Assembly (NCBI GenBank): GCA_015486615.1
Contig: WFRI01000008.1
Coordinates: forward strand, 1 to 8,547
DNA: 8,547 nucleotides
Source: Candidatus Omnitrophota bacterium
Lineage (GTDB): Bacteria; Omnitrophota; Gorgyraeia; Duberdicusellales; Duberdicusellaceae
Direction: 5' to 3'
Part shown: positions 1 through 6,891 of the stretch, piece after piece
How positions within the stretch are numbered: position 1 is the stretch's first letter
Layout of the letters: each line of letters opens with the position of its first letter
Notes under the pieces: generated by a model
Told to the model about the DNA's origin: nothing
Databases searched by the model: none
What the model saw: the letters and a program-made list of their open reading frames with translations, nothing else
Program-made: the position numbers and the translations under genes

Positions 1-2
1 AC

Positions 3-3000
3 GGTAAGGCTGCTACAACTTTGAAAGTATATAAGGCTGGGACAGCGGTAATTAAAGCAATGGATGCTCCTGATAATCCTACAGTTACTACCCCGGATAC
101 TCAGGCGTTGAAAATCACAGTTGAACATTCCAGCCCGGACCATCTTAAATTTGCCTCTGATATTCCGATTCCTCGGGCTGGTAATTTTGAAGCGGGTAAG
201 CCTTTTGAATTGGGTATATTGAATGCGGTGGATAAATATAATAATATCTGCGACAGCAAAAACGGCGCTGAAACTTACAGCGGGACCAAGACAATTATCT
301 ATACCTTAAGCGGGCAGGCAGACGCTCCGGATGGTTCAGTCACTGATAGTTATACTACATCAGTAGAGTTTTTAAATGGTGCATCTATTACTCCTCTTAC
401 TACCACTCTCTACCGCGCTCAAAAGACTACAATTACTGCTAAGGCGGAAGATTTGACTGGGACAAATGTTGCCTCTAACCCAATTACGGTAAATTCGGGC
501 CCGATGGCTAAACTTTCCTTTTATCAGCAGCCATCAACTACAGCCATTACCAATCAGATTTTGGGCCAGCAGCCTCAGGTAGCGGTAGCCGACCAGTATG
601 GCAATCCTTCTACTGACACCTCTGACCAGATTACTCTGGAGGCTGTGGATAAAGACCACGGAGATAATATTCATGGCAAGTTGAGCGCAGACAATCTTAC
701 CGCAGTAACCGAAAACGGCCTGGCTAAGTTTGAAGGTATCAGATATAGTTATCCTGAAACAATATGCCTGAAGGCTTCATCGAACAAAAGACTCGCTCCG
801 GCTATCTATTCTTATAAGATAACTTTTTCTACTGCTGAAGACGGAACGCTTGCCGCCGGGCCTCTGAAAGAGCCGGCCACAATATCCTCAACGGCTGATA
901 ATATTAACGCCAAAGCAAAAGTATTTGATTTTACAATTAAAGATGCCGGAACAGACGGCTACGGTCTGAATATTACCAAGATTGTTATCAACCGTGGCAA
1001 GAATGATACGACTGACGGCTGGGCCAACTATATCGCCGGCGCTTCTCTTTCTGACGGCACAAAAGTGTATGATGGCGCTATTTCCGACAACGCTATAGTT
1101 TTTGGCGCCGGAACTCAGAAAATTTATACTGTCTCGGACAAAACTTCCAAGACTTATACTTTAAGCATTTATCTTAAAAAAACTCTGCCGCAGGACGCGG
1201 ACAATAAAATAATTGAGTTTACTATTGACCCTAACAATGATATTTCTTTATCTGCCCCTGGTTCTACATTTGACAAGGCGGCGGCCGAGCTGAGTTCTTC
1301 TTCAAAAGTTGACATAAAAGCGTCTAAATTTGTTGTTACCGGCTCAGCCTCCAGTGTAAATGCCGGCGGTGTCAGCACGATATACCTTAAAGCGACTGAT
1401 GCCAACGGCAATATAGATATGGATTATCCTGACGGCGGAGTTGCCAGCATTATATTTAGCGGGGCTAATCCTTCAAAAACCGGCAAAAATCCTACCTGTA
1501 CTGATCATTTAGGCGATCCCGAGGATTTTGGTCAGGTTACCTCTATCAGCTTTACCAATGGCGAGGCCAGTTCTACAATGCACTTGTATAAAGCTGAATC
1601 CGTTGCCATAAAAGCCATGGATTTGAAACATACTTCTATATCTACTTCTCCCTCAGACGCTTGGGAAGTGATGGTAAAAGGAGGAGCGCCGGATCATCTT
1701 AGTTGGGACCAGAGCACTTTAGTAGATAAAGCAGTAGCCAACAGTCCCTGGGTTCCCTTTGCTGTAGATGTTGTTGACCAATACGGCAATACTGCTTCCA
1801 GTTCTGTAGATATTACGGTTTCTCCTTCCAGCGGGGCGGTAAGCAATGATGCTAAGGCAACAGTAACGGCTCAAGACGGAAAGGCTGTTTTTGACAATTT
1901 TGCCGTGTATTCTCCAAATAGCGTTTATCCGATGTTTGTAGCACTGAAGGCTAATGCCTCGGGAGTAAAAGGCACCGGCCTTTCTAATGATGTGAGTGTT
2001 GAGAGGCAGTATCGTATTAGATGGAAGGCAATTGATTCAACAACTGGTTCGGAGTTAGATGAGGTTACGCTGAAAGTTATGGATGCGGCTACCGGTAAAG
2101 TAGTAAAGACTATTTCCGGAAACAGCCCGTTTTCTTTCCTCCTGCCTTATGGAACCTACAACTTTAAGTTTGAGAAAGAGGCTTATGTCAGCACTACCCT
2201 GAAAAAGGTAACTTCGGCCGCGGCAGATTATCTCGACGGGAAGTATGATAATCGTATTGCCTGGACCGCTTATATAATGTCTATAACTGAATCTTTATCT
2301 GATTATAAAGTGCTAAATGATTTTGTTTACGATGAGAATACAGATAAACTTCATGCGACTATCCGCTTGGAAAAAAGAGGCCGGCAGATTCTGTCTGATA
2401 ACGTAAACAGATTGCAGACTTGCACTCTAAAAATTTACGACAGTTCTGATCCCAGCACTCCAATATACGAAAGTTCTCTGGACTCGGCTGATTCCCAGGG
2501 TAATTACTGGTTTACTATTGATAAGGCAGTTGCCAAGCATAATTTTGTCAGCGGCAGAAGTTATTTCGCCAAGATGACTGTTCTCTACGGCGCCGGCAAA
2601 ATTGGCGATGCCAATGACCCTCTTAATATAACATATTCTGCGGTTGCTACCTTTGACATTGGCGTTGCCGCCCGGCTAAAAGCCTGGACCGAGGAGGTGA
2701 AATCGGAAGTATCCGGAGTAAAGACTAAAGTAGAGACTGAAGCCGAATCTACGCGCACAAAAATAGAAACTGGTATAAAATCTGCTAGTGCCAAAGTAGA
2801 GTCCGAAGCCAAATCCACTCGTTCTAGGATAGAGTCCGAATCCAAAGCAACACGGCAGGAAGTAGAGAGTGAGGTTGTGGCTGTTCAAAATCAGGTAGCC
2901 GCTAAAGCGCAGGAGACAATGAAAATTATCGGCAGTGGAAATTTGAAGAAAGGCGAGAGTCTTGCCAGTGCTTTGAACCGGCAAACGTCCTCGCGTATCC

Positions 3001-3707
3001 TTAACCAGGAGAGTTTTGTCCGTGAGAATTCTACTTTGGCGATTAGATACAAAACAGACCCCGGGCTTAAACCTGTAATAAGTGTTTATGACCCTAATAA
3101 TGAACTGCGGATAAACGAGGAGCCGATGAAAGAAAAAGTGCCGGGTTCGGGCATATATGAGTACAATGTGAAATTCAGCTGGGGCAGAGGCGAGTATACT
3201 ATTGTGTGTAAAGAAACAACAAAGGGCACACTGGATGGAATAAATATCGAAGTTATCTCTACGGACTTGGAAGATATTTCTGATAGTTCTACTGCCACAA
3301 TGGCTCAACTTTCAAATATAGACACCAAGCGGTTGAAGGGCCTTAATGAAAGCGTCAGCAGTATTAAGAGCGTAATCTCCAAGATTGGCAATAGTATTAA
3401 CGAGATTTCTCAGCTGAGTCTTAAGGTAAAAAGTCTGGCTGATAAAACCACTACAACCATTTATTCAGAATTGAAAGTTGCGATGAAAAAACTTAAGGAG
3501 ATAAACAAAGGCCAGGGAATTAAGATAGAGAAGATGTATGATATTTCTAAGGAGCAGTCCACGGATGTAAATTACATCAAGAACAAGACTTTAGAGATTA
3601 AGTCTTTGGTAGAGTTAAGTGAAGAGATCTTAACCCGTGGAAGCGATAAACCGGTAGTCAAAAGCTGGCTGGAATCTACTCCGGGAACAACAGAGAATGT
3701 GCAATAG
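3..3707 (+). CDS. Giant secreted/surface protein with Ig-like repeats and coiled coils (5' truncated)
   Basis: The frame is open from the first base and the protein begins mid-repeat, so the true start lies upstream; the TTG at 21 is not a convincing start. Residues are counted from that TTG. Visible modules: end of one Ig-like unit (to ~38), units at ~39-160 and ~161-272, a different beta-sandwich module at ~273-434, units at ~435-556 and ~557-661, a mixed beta region at ~662-889, an 11-residue-period coiled coil at 891-967, a beta module at ~1001-1083 and a terminal coiled coil at ~1084-1205. Repeat signatures include PDHL (39 and 557), YKAG/YRAQ/YKAE followed by A/T-rich strands, and DQYGN or DKYNN turns as in invasin-type bacterial Ig domains. 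No catalytic motif, sorting signal or C-terminal membrane span is seen. A structural or adhesive envelope role is inferred from architecture; the family is not recognised. The next gene encodes a membrane-anchored protein, possibly its partner. Confidence 0.85.
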   Translation, partial: GKAATTLKVYKAGTAVIKAMDAPDNPTVTTPDTQALKITVEHSSPDHLKFASDIPIPRAGNFEAGKPFELGILNAVDKYNNICDSKNGAETYSGTKTIIYTLSGQADAPDGSVTDSYTTSVEFLNGASITPLTTTLYRAQKTTITAKAEDLTGTNVASNPITVNSGPMAKLSFYQQPSTTAITNQILGQQPQVAVADQYGNPSTDTSDQITLEAVDKDHGDNIHGKLSADNLTAVTENGLAKFEGIRYSYPETICLKASSNKRLAPAIYSYKITFSTAEDGTLAAGPLKEPATISSTADNINAKAKVFDFTIKDAGTDGYGLNITKIVINRGKNDTTDGWANYIAGASLSDGTKVYDGAISDNAIVFGAGTQKIYTVSDKTSKTYTLSIYLKKTLPQDADNKIIEFTIDPNNDISLSAPGSTFDKAAAELSSSSKVDIKASKFVVTGSASSVNAGGVSTIYLKATDANGNIDMDYPDGGVASIIFSGANPSKTGKNPTCTDHLGDPEDFGQVTSISFTNGEASSTMHLYKAESVAIKAMDLKHTSISTSPSDAWEVMVKGGAPDHLSWDQSTLVDKAVANSPWVPFAVDVVDQYGNTASSSVDITVSPSSGAVSNDAKATVTAQDGKAVFDNFAVYSPNSVYPMFVALKANASGVKGTGLSNDVSVERQYRIRWKAIDSTTGSELDEVTLKVMDAATGKVVKTISGNSPFSFLLPYGTYNFKFEKEAYVSTTLKKVTSAAADYLDGKYDNRIAWTAYIMSITESLSDYKVLNDFVYDENTDKLHATIRLEKRGRQILSDNVNRLQTCTLKIYDSSDPSTPIYESSLDSADSQGNYWFTIDKAVAKHNFVSGRSYFAKMTVLYGAGKIGDANDPLNITYSAVATFDIGVAARLKAWTEEVKSEVSGVKTKVETEAESTRTKIETGIKSASAKVESEAKSTRSRIESESKATRQEVESEVVAVQNQVAAKAQETMKIIGSGNLKKGESLASALNRQTSSRILNQESFVRENSTLAIRYKTDPGLKPVISVYDPNNELRINEEPMKEKVPGSGIYEYNVKFSWGRGEYTIVCKETTKGTLDGINIEVISTDLEDISDSSTATMAQLSNIDTKRLKGLNESVSSIKSVISKIGNSINEISQLSLKVKSLADKTTTTIYSELKVAMKKLKEINKGQGIKIEKMYDISKEQSTDVNYIKNKTLEIKSLVELSEEILTRGSDKPVVKSWLESTPGTTENVQ
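2691..2921 (+). repeat. In-gene 33-bp (11-residue) repeat encoding a hendecad coiled coil
   Basis: Seven consecutive 11-codon units (residues 891-967 of the large protein) align without gaps. Examples are TKVETEAESTR, TKIETGIKSAS, AKVESEAKSTR and SRIESESKATR. The second and third positions are usually K/R/E then V/I, and E follows at position 4 in most units. An 11-residue period is typical of right-handed or nearly straight coiled coils, unlike the 7-residue period of ordinary ones. The four central units are clearly related at the DNA level, which points to duplication of a 33-bp unit; the outer units are more diverged. Confidence 0.8.
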
Positions 3708-3764
3708 TAGGGACAGCGGCCATTTTTCTTGATGTCTAACATTCAATTTTCGACGCCGTTTTCT

Positions 3765-3861
3765 TACCACTACCCACCTCGGGGGTGGAAAGAGTTCCAC
3801 CCCCGAGGTGTCCAAAAAACGCGCTAGCGTTTTTTTTAGTGGTAGCTTTTTTAAGCGGCAG
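3765..3861 (+). repeat. Intergenic composite repeat, copy 1 (with 32-bp hairpin module)
   Basis: A perfect 16-bp inverted repeat spans 3775-3810 around an AGAG loop; its core (3777-3808) is the 32-bp module shared with copy 3. It is followed by TGTCC and an A6/T8 hairpin (3814-3837), then TAGTGGTAG (3837-3845), a T6 run and AAGCGGCAG. TACCACTA at 3765-3772 is the exact reverse complement of TAGTGGTA at 3837-3844, so both hairpins are bracketed by an 8-bp terminal inverted repeat. The element lies between the large surface-protein gene and the small membrane-protein gene. It could be a MITE or REP-like element, or a structured RNA or terminator block; no transposase is visible. Confidence 0.75.
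3814..3837 (+). terminator. Candidate intrinsic terminator after the surface-protein gene
   Basis: A6-CGC pairs with GCG-T6 around the loop GCTA, followed by further Ts (eight in all). The stop codon of the large gene is about 105 bases upstream. Because the hairpin has an A run on one side and a T run on the other, it could act in both directions. It belongs to the composite repeat and recurs in the other two copies, so termination may be incidental to a mobile or structural role. Confidence 0.5.
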
Positions 3862-3862
3862 C

Positions 3863-3890
3863 CTTTGACGTTGGACTTTGGACGTCGGAC
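3863..3890 (+). repeat. Four tandem heptamers upstream of a ribosome binding site
   Basis: Four consecutive 7-bp units read CTTTGAC, GTTGGAC, TTTGGAC and GTCGGAC. They end 16 bases before the AGGAGG of the downstream gene. They could be a short slippage-prone microsatellite or a protein binding array; the sequence alone does not decide. TTGGAC and a TATATC at 3892 also weakly resemble promoter boxes, but with a short spacer. Confidence 0.6.
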
Positions 3891-3906
3891 ATATATCTTT
3901 TTTAAG

Positions 3907-3912
3907 AGGAGG
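3907..3912 (+). promoter_or_regulatory. Strong Shine-Dalgarno (AGGAGG) fixing the start at 3920
   Basis: AGGAGG lies 7 bases before the ATG at 3920. An in-frame ATG at 3878 would add 14 residues in front of a typical signal peptide and has no comparable ribosome binding site, so 3920 is preferred. Confidence 0.8.
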
Positions 3913-3919
3913 TTTTATT

Positions 3920-4708
3920 ATGATGAAGAGAAGAAAATTGATGTTTCTGATTCTGCTATTGGCTGCAGCCTTTGGACTGTGGCCCGCTAAATCCTATGCC
4001 AGCATTGTTTTAAAAGCGATAGTTGTTAATCCTTCCAAGGTTAAAACCCAGACCGCTATACTCAAGGCATATTTGCCTAAAGAGGCTAAGCCAGAAGATG
4101 TTATTGATATGGGCGATTTAAAGATTGATTATGATGTTGAAAAGGCTCTTTATTATGTCTATAAAAAGTTTGAACTTAAGCCTGGCCAGAGTGTTATCCG
4201 CAGTGTAAAAATCAAAGATGTTTGGATTATACCCAAATCCGAAATAGATGCCTTAACCGGCCGGGCAAAGGGGTTGGTTGAGAAATTAAAGAAAACTGTT
4301 TATTCTAAAACCGCTGTTGCTTTGCGCCGGGATATTGAGAAGAAGAGCCTTGAGATTATAAACAAACAAAGAAAGGCTATGAATGCCTTGCCCCAGACGC
4401 ATATTGCTGTTTATCGCGAGAATGTAAAAACGCTCAATTCTATTAAAAACAGCCTGGCAGAGATGGATAATATGCTTATCAAAGTTAAACTTGCCGCGGC
4501 CGAATTGACACGGGCAAAAAGAGTTTCGGTTAGGACTACGTGGTGGGTAATCTTAATAATAATTCTCTTTCTGATTCTGCTTTCCATTATATTTTTTATT
4601 GTCTGGCACCGGCAGGCAGTGATTACTGAGAAAACTGAGAAAGAAAAGGAAGAGTCTGAATCGTTGCCTAATCCCTCCGGAGAAGATAAAGAAGATAAGG
4701 TAGAATAG
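3920..4708 (+). CDS. Exported protein with signal peptide and C-terminal membrane anchor (unknown family)
   Basis: 262 residues from the ATG at 3920, chosen for its AGGAGG. Residues 1-27 form a signal peptide: MMKRRK, a Leu/Ile/Ala-rich core, and a likely cut after SYA. Residues ~28-110 look like a beta-rich domain with strands around VVNPSKVKTQTAILKAYLP and KIKDVWIIP. Residues ~115-200 are helical, Lys/Glu/Leu-rich and probably coiled. Residues 208-229 (WWVILI to IVW) are a strong transmembrane helix. The last ~33 residues are a Glu/Lys-rich cytoplasmic tail. The predicted topology puts most of the protein outside the cytoplasmic membrane. It follows the giant surface-protein gene and both carry extracytoplasmic coiled coils, so a role in anchoring, assembling or sensing that protein is a reasonable inference. 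No enzyme motif is visible and I do not recognise the family. Confidence 0.8.
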   Translation: MMKRRKLMFLILLLAAAFGLWPAKSYASIVLKAIVVNPSKVKTQTAILKAYLPKEAKPEDVIDMGDLKIDYDVEKALYYVYKKFELKPGQSVIRSVKIKDVWIIPKSEIDALTGRAKGLVEKLKKTVYSKTAVALRRDIEKKSLEIINKQRKAMNALPQTHIAVYRENVKTLNSIKNSLAEMDNMLIKVKLAAAELTRAKRVSVRTTWWVILIIILFLILLSIIFFIVWHRQAVITEKTEKEKEESESLPNPSGEDKEDKVE

Positions 4709-4854
4709 AGTAGTTTTAGACTTGCAGCCGCTAGGTTGTTTCTTGTTGGCCGGCGGTAATGGAGAAGTGTATCAAAATAGACAAGGAAAATAATTGCCGC
4801 CATATCGGTAATATCCAATCTGCAATTCCTAACTTTTCAGAATCTAACTTTTGT

Positions 4855-4883
4855 TTGATTTTAATCCGGGAGTATGATAAAAT
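4855..4883 (+). promoter_or_regulatory. Candidate sigma70-type promoter for the diguanylate cyclase gene
   Basis: TTGATT (4855-4860) and TAAAAT (4878-4883) are separated by 17 bases, the optimal spacing, with 4/6 and 5/6 matches to consensus. Transcription would begin near 4890, giving a leader of about 85 bases before the ATG at 4977. The rest of the 268-base gap after 4708 shows no gene, no clear terminator and no copy of the composite repeat, so read-through from upstream is also possible. Confidence 0.4.
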
Positions 4884-4976
4884 CTTTTGTAATTGTATAG
4901 TTTTGGATATTGAAATAGTTAAAATCCGGCCGGGGTGGTGAGGAATAGTATTAACGGGAAGAAAGGCTGTAAAGCA

Positions 4977-5879
4977 ATGAAAATGAGTAAAGAATTTAAT
5001 GTGCTGATAGTGGAGGATAACGATAAAACATTTGACCTCCTGCATTCCGGCCTTTCTCCGGTCGCCTACAGAGTGTGGCGGGCGAAAGCGGGCAGAGAGG
5101 CGTTAAAATTGGTTAAAGAACATCCCTTTATGATAATTATTACTGAAGCCATTCTCCCGGATATGAAAGGTGCTGAACTTACAGAGAGGGTTAAGAGAAT
5201 AAACCATAAAGCCAATATAATTATTCTTGTCACTTGTTCTTTTGTTGATTTGGCGATAGACGCACTAAAAACCGGAGCCTTCGCTTATCTTTTGAAGCCC
5301 GTTAATATAGATGAAGCAGTCCTGGTTACAAAAAGAGCGGTAGAAAACGTTTCTCTGGCTATATTGGCGGGAAAGAGGAAATATTATGAAGAGATGTCTA
5401 TCCTGGATGGATTAACTGGTGTATACAATCACCGCCATTTTCATGAAACATTGGAATGGCAGATTTCTCATCTGAGGCGTTCGCCCCGCGCTTTTTCTAT
5501 TTTTATCATAGACGTTGATGATTTTAAAAAATATAACGATACTTATGGGCATTTGGAAGGAGATAAAATTCTGCATAATGCGGCCCAGATATTTGTAAAT
5601 TTCAGCCGGGAGAACGATTTGGTTTTTAGGTATGGAGGGGAAGAATTTGCTATACTTTTGTCCAATACTACTCAGAGTAATGCTATGGCTATTGGTAAAA
5701 GGCTGCTGGAGGTGGTAAGGAAGAACCTTCCGATAACTATTAGTATAGGGTTGGCTACTTGTCCGGATAATGCCCATGCCAAAAATGACTTAATCAGAAA
5801 AGCCGACAAGGCTTTGTATCGGGCAAAAAGATTGGGCAAAGACAGGATTTGCGTATATGACGAAAGGCTGGATAAATAA
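4977..5879 (+). CDS. Receiver-GGDEF response regulator (diguanylate cyclase) with Asp-to-Glu receiver
   Basis: 300 residues from the ATG at 4977, preceded by GAAAGG; an in-frame GTG at 4935 or ATG at 4983 is possible. Residues ~7-125 are a CheY-like receiver: acidic pair E13/D14 after VLIV, T86 in ILVT, and K107 in YLLKP. The phosphoacceptor position, four residues before P61, is E57 (in ITEAILPD) instead of Asp. Residues ~140-296 are a GGDEF domain: DGLTG at 144-148, FIIDVDDFKKYND, GGEEF at 220-224 and the RxxD product-inhibition site R211-D214. It should make cyclic di-GMP from two GTP in the cytoplasm, as WspR-type proteins do. Glu at the phosphorylation site often mimics the active state, so the enzyme may not need a kinase, and none is visible nearby. 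Its position between envelope and ATPase genes does not fix its target; control of surface traits is the usual role. Confidence 0.92.
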   Translation: MKMSKEFNVLIVEDNDKTFDLLHSGLSPVAYRVWRAKAGREALKLVKEHPFMIIITEAILPDMKGAELTERVKRINHKANIIILVTCSFVDLAIDALKTGAFAYLLKPVNIDEAVLVTKRAVENVSLAILAGKRKYYEEMSILDGLTGVYNHRHFHETLEWQISHLRRSPRAFSIFIIDVDDFKKYNDTYGHLEGDKILHNAAQIFVNFSRENDLVFRYGGEEFAILLSNTTQSNAMAIGKRLLEVVRKNLPITISIGLATCPDNAHAKNDLIRKADKALYRAKRLGKDRICVYDERLDK

Positions 5880-5893
5880 AAAAGCGGGGTAAC

Positions 5894-5966
5894 TAAAAAA
5901 TCAAAATGCAAAAATCAAAAAGATTTGAAATATGTTATAATTTTGATATTTGATTTTTGATTTTTA
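5894..5966. repeat. AT-rich imperfect inverted repeat
   Basis: Left arm 5894-5920 and right arm 5941-5966 are built from AAAATC/GATTTT words and pair with a few mismatches and one-base gaps around a ~20-base loop. It starts 15 bases after the diguanylate cyclase stop codon. It could act as a weak terminator or be a MITE-like remnant. A TATAAT at 5936-5941 lies in the loop and edge of the arm but has no good -35 partner. Confidence 0.6.
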
Positions 5967-5973
5967 TTTCTCA

Positions 5974-6054
5974 CCGGCACCCGTGTTAAAAAAGCACGCC
6001 AGTGCTTTTTTAGCGGTAGTAAGCGCTTTTTAGTGGTAGCTTTTTTAGCGGTAG
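5974..6054 (+). repeat. Intergenic composite repeat, copy 2 (hairpin module absent)
   Basis: It begins with CCGGCACCCG, identical to the start of copy 3, then runs straight into TGTT and the A6/T6 hairpin, lacking the 32-bp hairpin module. The tail holds three tandem units: GCTTTTTTAGCGGTAG occurs exactly at 6004-6019 and 6039-6054, with a T5/AGTGG variant at 6025-6039. It sits in the leader region upstream of the b-subunit gene. Confidence 0.75.
5987..6012 (+). terminator. Terminator-like hairpin between the cyclase and ATPase b genes
   Basis: T-A6-GCAC pairs with GTGC-T6-A around the loop GCCA, giving an 11-bp stem with the T run in its 3' arm. It could end cyclase transcription or act in either direction. 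It is part of composite repeat copy 2. Confidence 0.5.
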
Positions 6055-6061
6055 CTAATAT

Positions 6062-6090
6062 GTATTGCGTGAAAGAAATTAGTGCAATAC
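6062..6090 (+). promoter_or_regulatory. Short inverted repeat just upstream of the b-subunit ribosome binding site
   Basis: GTATTGC (6062-6068) and GCAATAC (6084-6090) are exact reverse complements separated by 15 bases, with two more possible G-T pairs inside. It ends 11 bases before AAGGAG (6102-6107). It could be an operator or an mRNA hairpin affecting translation or stability; chance is not excluded for a 7-bp arm. Confidence 0.35.
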
Positions 6091-6112
6091 GGGATATGAG
6101 GAAGGAGATAAA

Positions 6113-6853
6113 ATGTTAATCTGGCAATTAGTGCTTATTCAGATAGTTACTTTTGCCTTCATTATTCTGTTTTTGCGCTGGCTGCTTTACAGCCATATAA
6201 GCCGCGCTTTAAACAGGCTTAGGCATCTCAATCAGCAGAATCTGGAGAAAGAAAGGGCGCTTAAAGAAGAATTTGAACGGGCAAGAAGAGAGGTTGAAAG
6301 AGAGATTGCTGAAGGCCGGCGTCAGGCGGAAGAAATCCGCCGTCAGGCCAGGGAAGAAGCAGATAAGGAAAGAGAAAATCTTCTGGCTAAGACAAAAAAA
6401 GAGTCAAGGAGGCTGGTCAATGAAGCGTTGAAAGATTTGCAGAGGGAAAAGAATAATCTTGTTCTTCAAATGCAGGAACGGGCTGTATATCTGGCTTGTG
6501 ATATGATAAAATATATTTTTAGCGGGCAGGGGCGTGAGAATTTACATATCAAAATAGTTGATGAGTTAATTGATGATATAGAAAAGATTGAAAAAGAAAA
6601 ATTCAAAATCGACGGGAATGAAGCCGAACTTATCTGCGCATATCCTTTGGAAGACAGACAACGCCGGAAACTGGGGGAGATTGTGTCTTTTAAATCGGGA
6701 AAAAACATATCTCTATCGGAGAGAGTTGATGATTCTGTAATAGCCGGACTGATTATTAAATCCAGCGGGTTTGTGATTGACGGCTCTATAAGAAATAAGT
6801 TGAAAAAAATTTTGGCTGTAATGCAGGAAGAGGCCAAAACAGTACAATCGTAG
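6113..6853 (+). CDS. atpF: F-type ATPase b subunit fused to a delta C-terminal domain
   Basis: 246 residues, with AAGGAG five bases before the ATG. Residues ~4-25 form one N-terminal membrane helix ending in FLRWLLY, like the 'fLkkfLykPi' end of b subunits. Residues ~30-130 are a highly charged coiled coil (Glu/Arg/Lys-rich, EEIRRQAREEADKE), the peripheral stalk. Residues ~171-241 resemble the C-terminal part of delta/OSCP: a strand plus PLEDRQ, then VDDSVIAGLII (205-215) and IDGSIRNKL (222-230), compared with the MAGVII and IDGSVRGRL stretches of E. coli delta. The six-helix N-terminal domain of delta is missing. The protein should hold F1 to the membrane sector as the stator stalk. Separate delta genes are also absent from alternate N-ATPase operons, whose b subunit has about this length, so that family is the best guess. 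The alpha gene follows 185 bases downstream; no c-subunit gene lies directly upstream. Confidence 0.85.
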   Translation: MLIWQLVLIQIVTFAFIILFLRWLLYSHISRALNRLRHLNQQNLEKERALKEEFERARREVEREIAEGRRQAEEIRRQAREEADKERENLLAKTKKESRRLVNEALKDLQREKNNLVLQMQERAVYLACDMIKYIFSGQGRENLHIKIVDELIDDIEKIEKEKFKIDGNEAELICAYPLEDRQRRKLGEIVSFKSGKNISLSERVDDSVIAGLIIKSSGFVIDGSIRNKLKKILAVMQEEAKTVQS

Positions 6854-6891
6854 AGTGCATTTAGGGTAACTATATTTGATTTGTTTCCTTG

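Noticed and set aside
21..23. TTG at 21 as the start of the large gene
   Set aside because: The frame is open to the left edge and the upstream codons (GKAATT) continue the repeat pattern; no ribosome binding site is present. The gene is truncated by the window.
2676..3308. 210-codon open frame on the minus strand
   Set aside because: It lies wholly inside the large surface-protein gene and owes its length and odd Phe/Arg-rich composition to the antisense of the coiled-coil repeats. No ribosome binding site or recognisable domain.
3775..3810. GC-rich hairpin as a classical intrinsic terminator
   Set aside because: It is very stable but followed by TCC-A6, not a T run. Any terminator activity more likely comes from the next hairpin.
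3765..3861. tRNA or other known structured RNA
   Set aside because: Two adjacent hairpins within closing inverted repeats look clover-like, but there are no conserved tRNA residues, and the A6/T6 stems are atypical.
3878..3919. Upstream ATG extension of the anchored protein
   Set aside because: It would place a Gly/Phe-rich segment ahead of a standard signal peptide, while AGGAGG is ideally placed for 3920.
4759..4941. 60-codon + frame between the membrane-protein gene and the cyclase
   Set aside because: No ribosome binding site or domain; it overlaps the candidate promoter and looks like non-coding AT-rich sequence.
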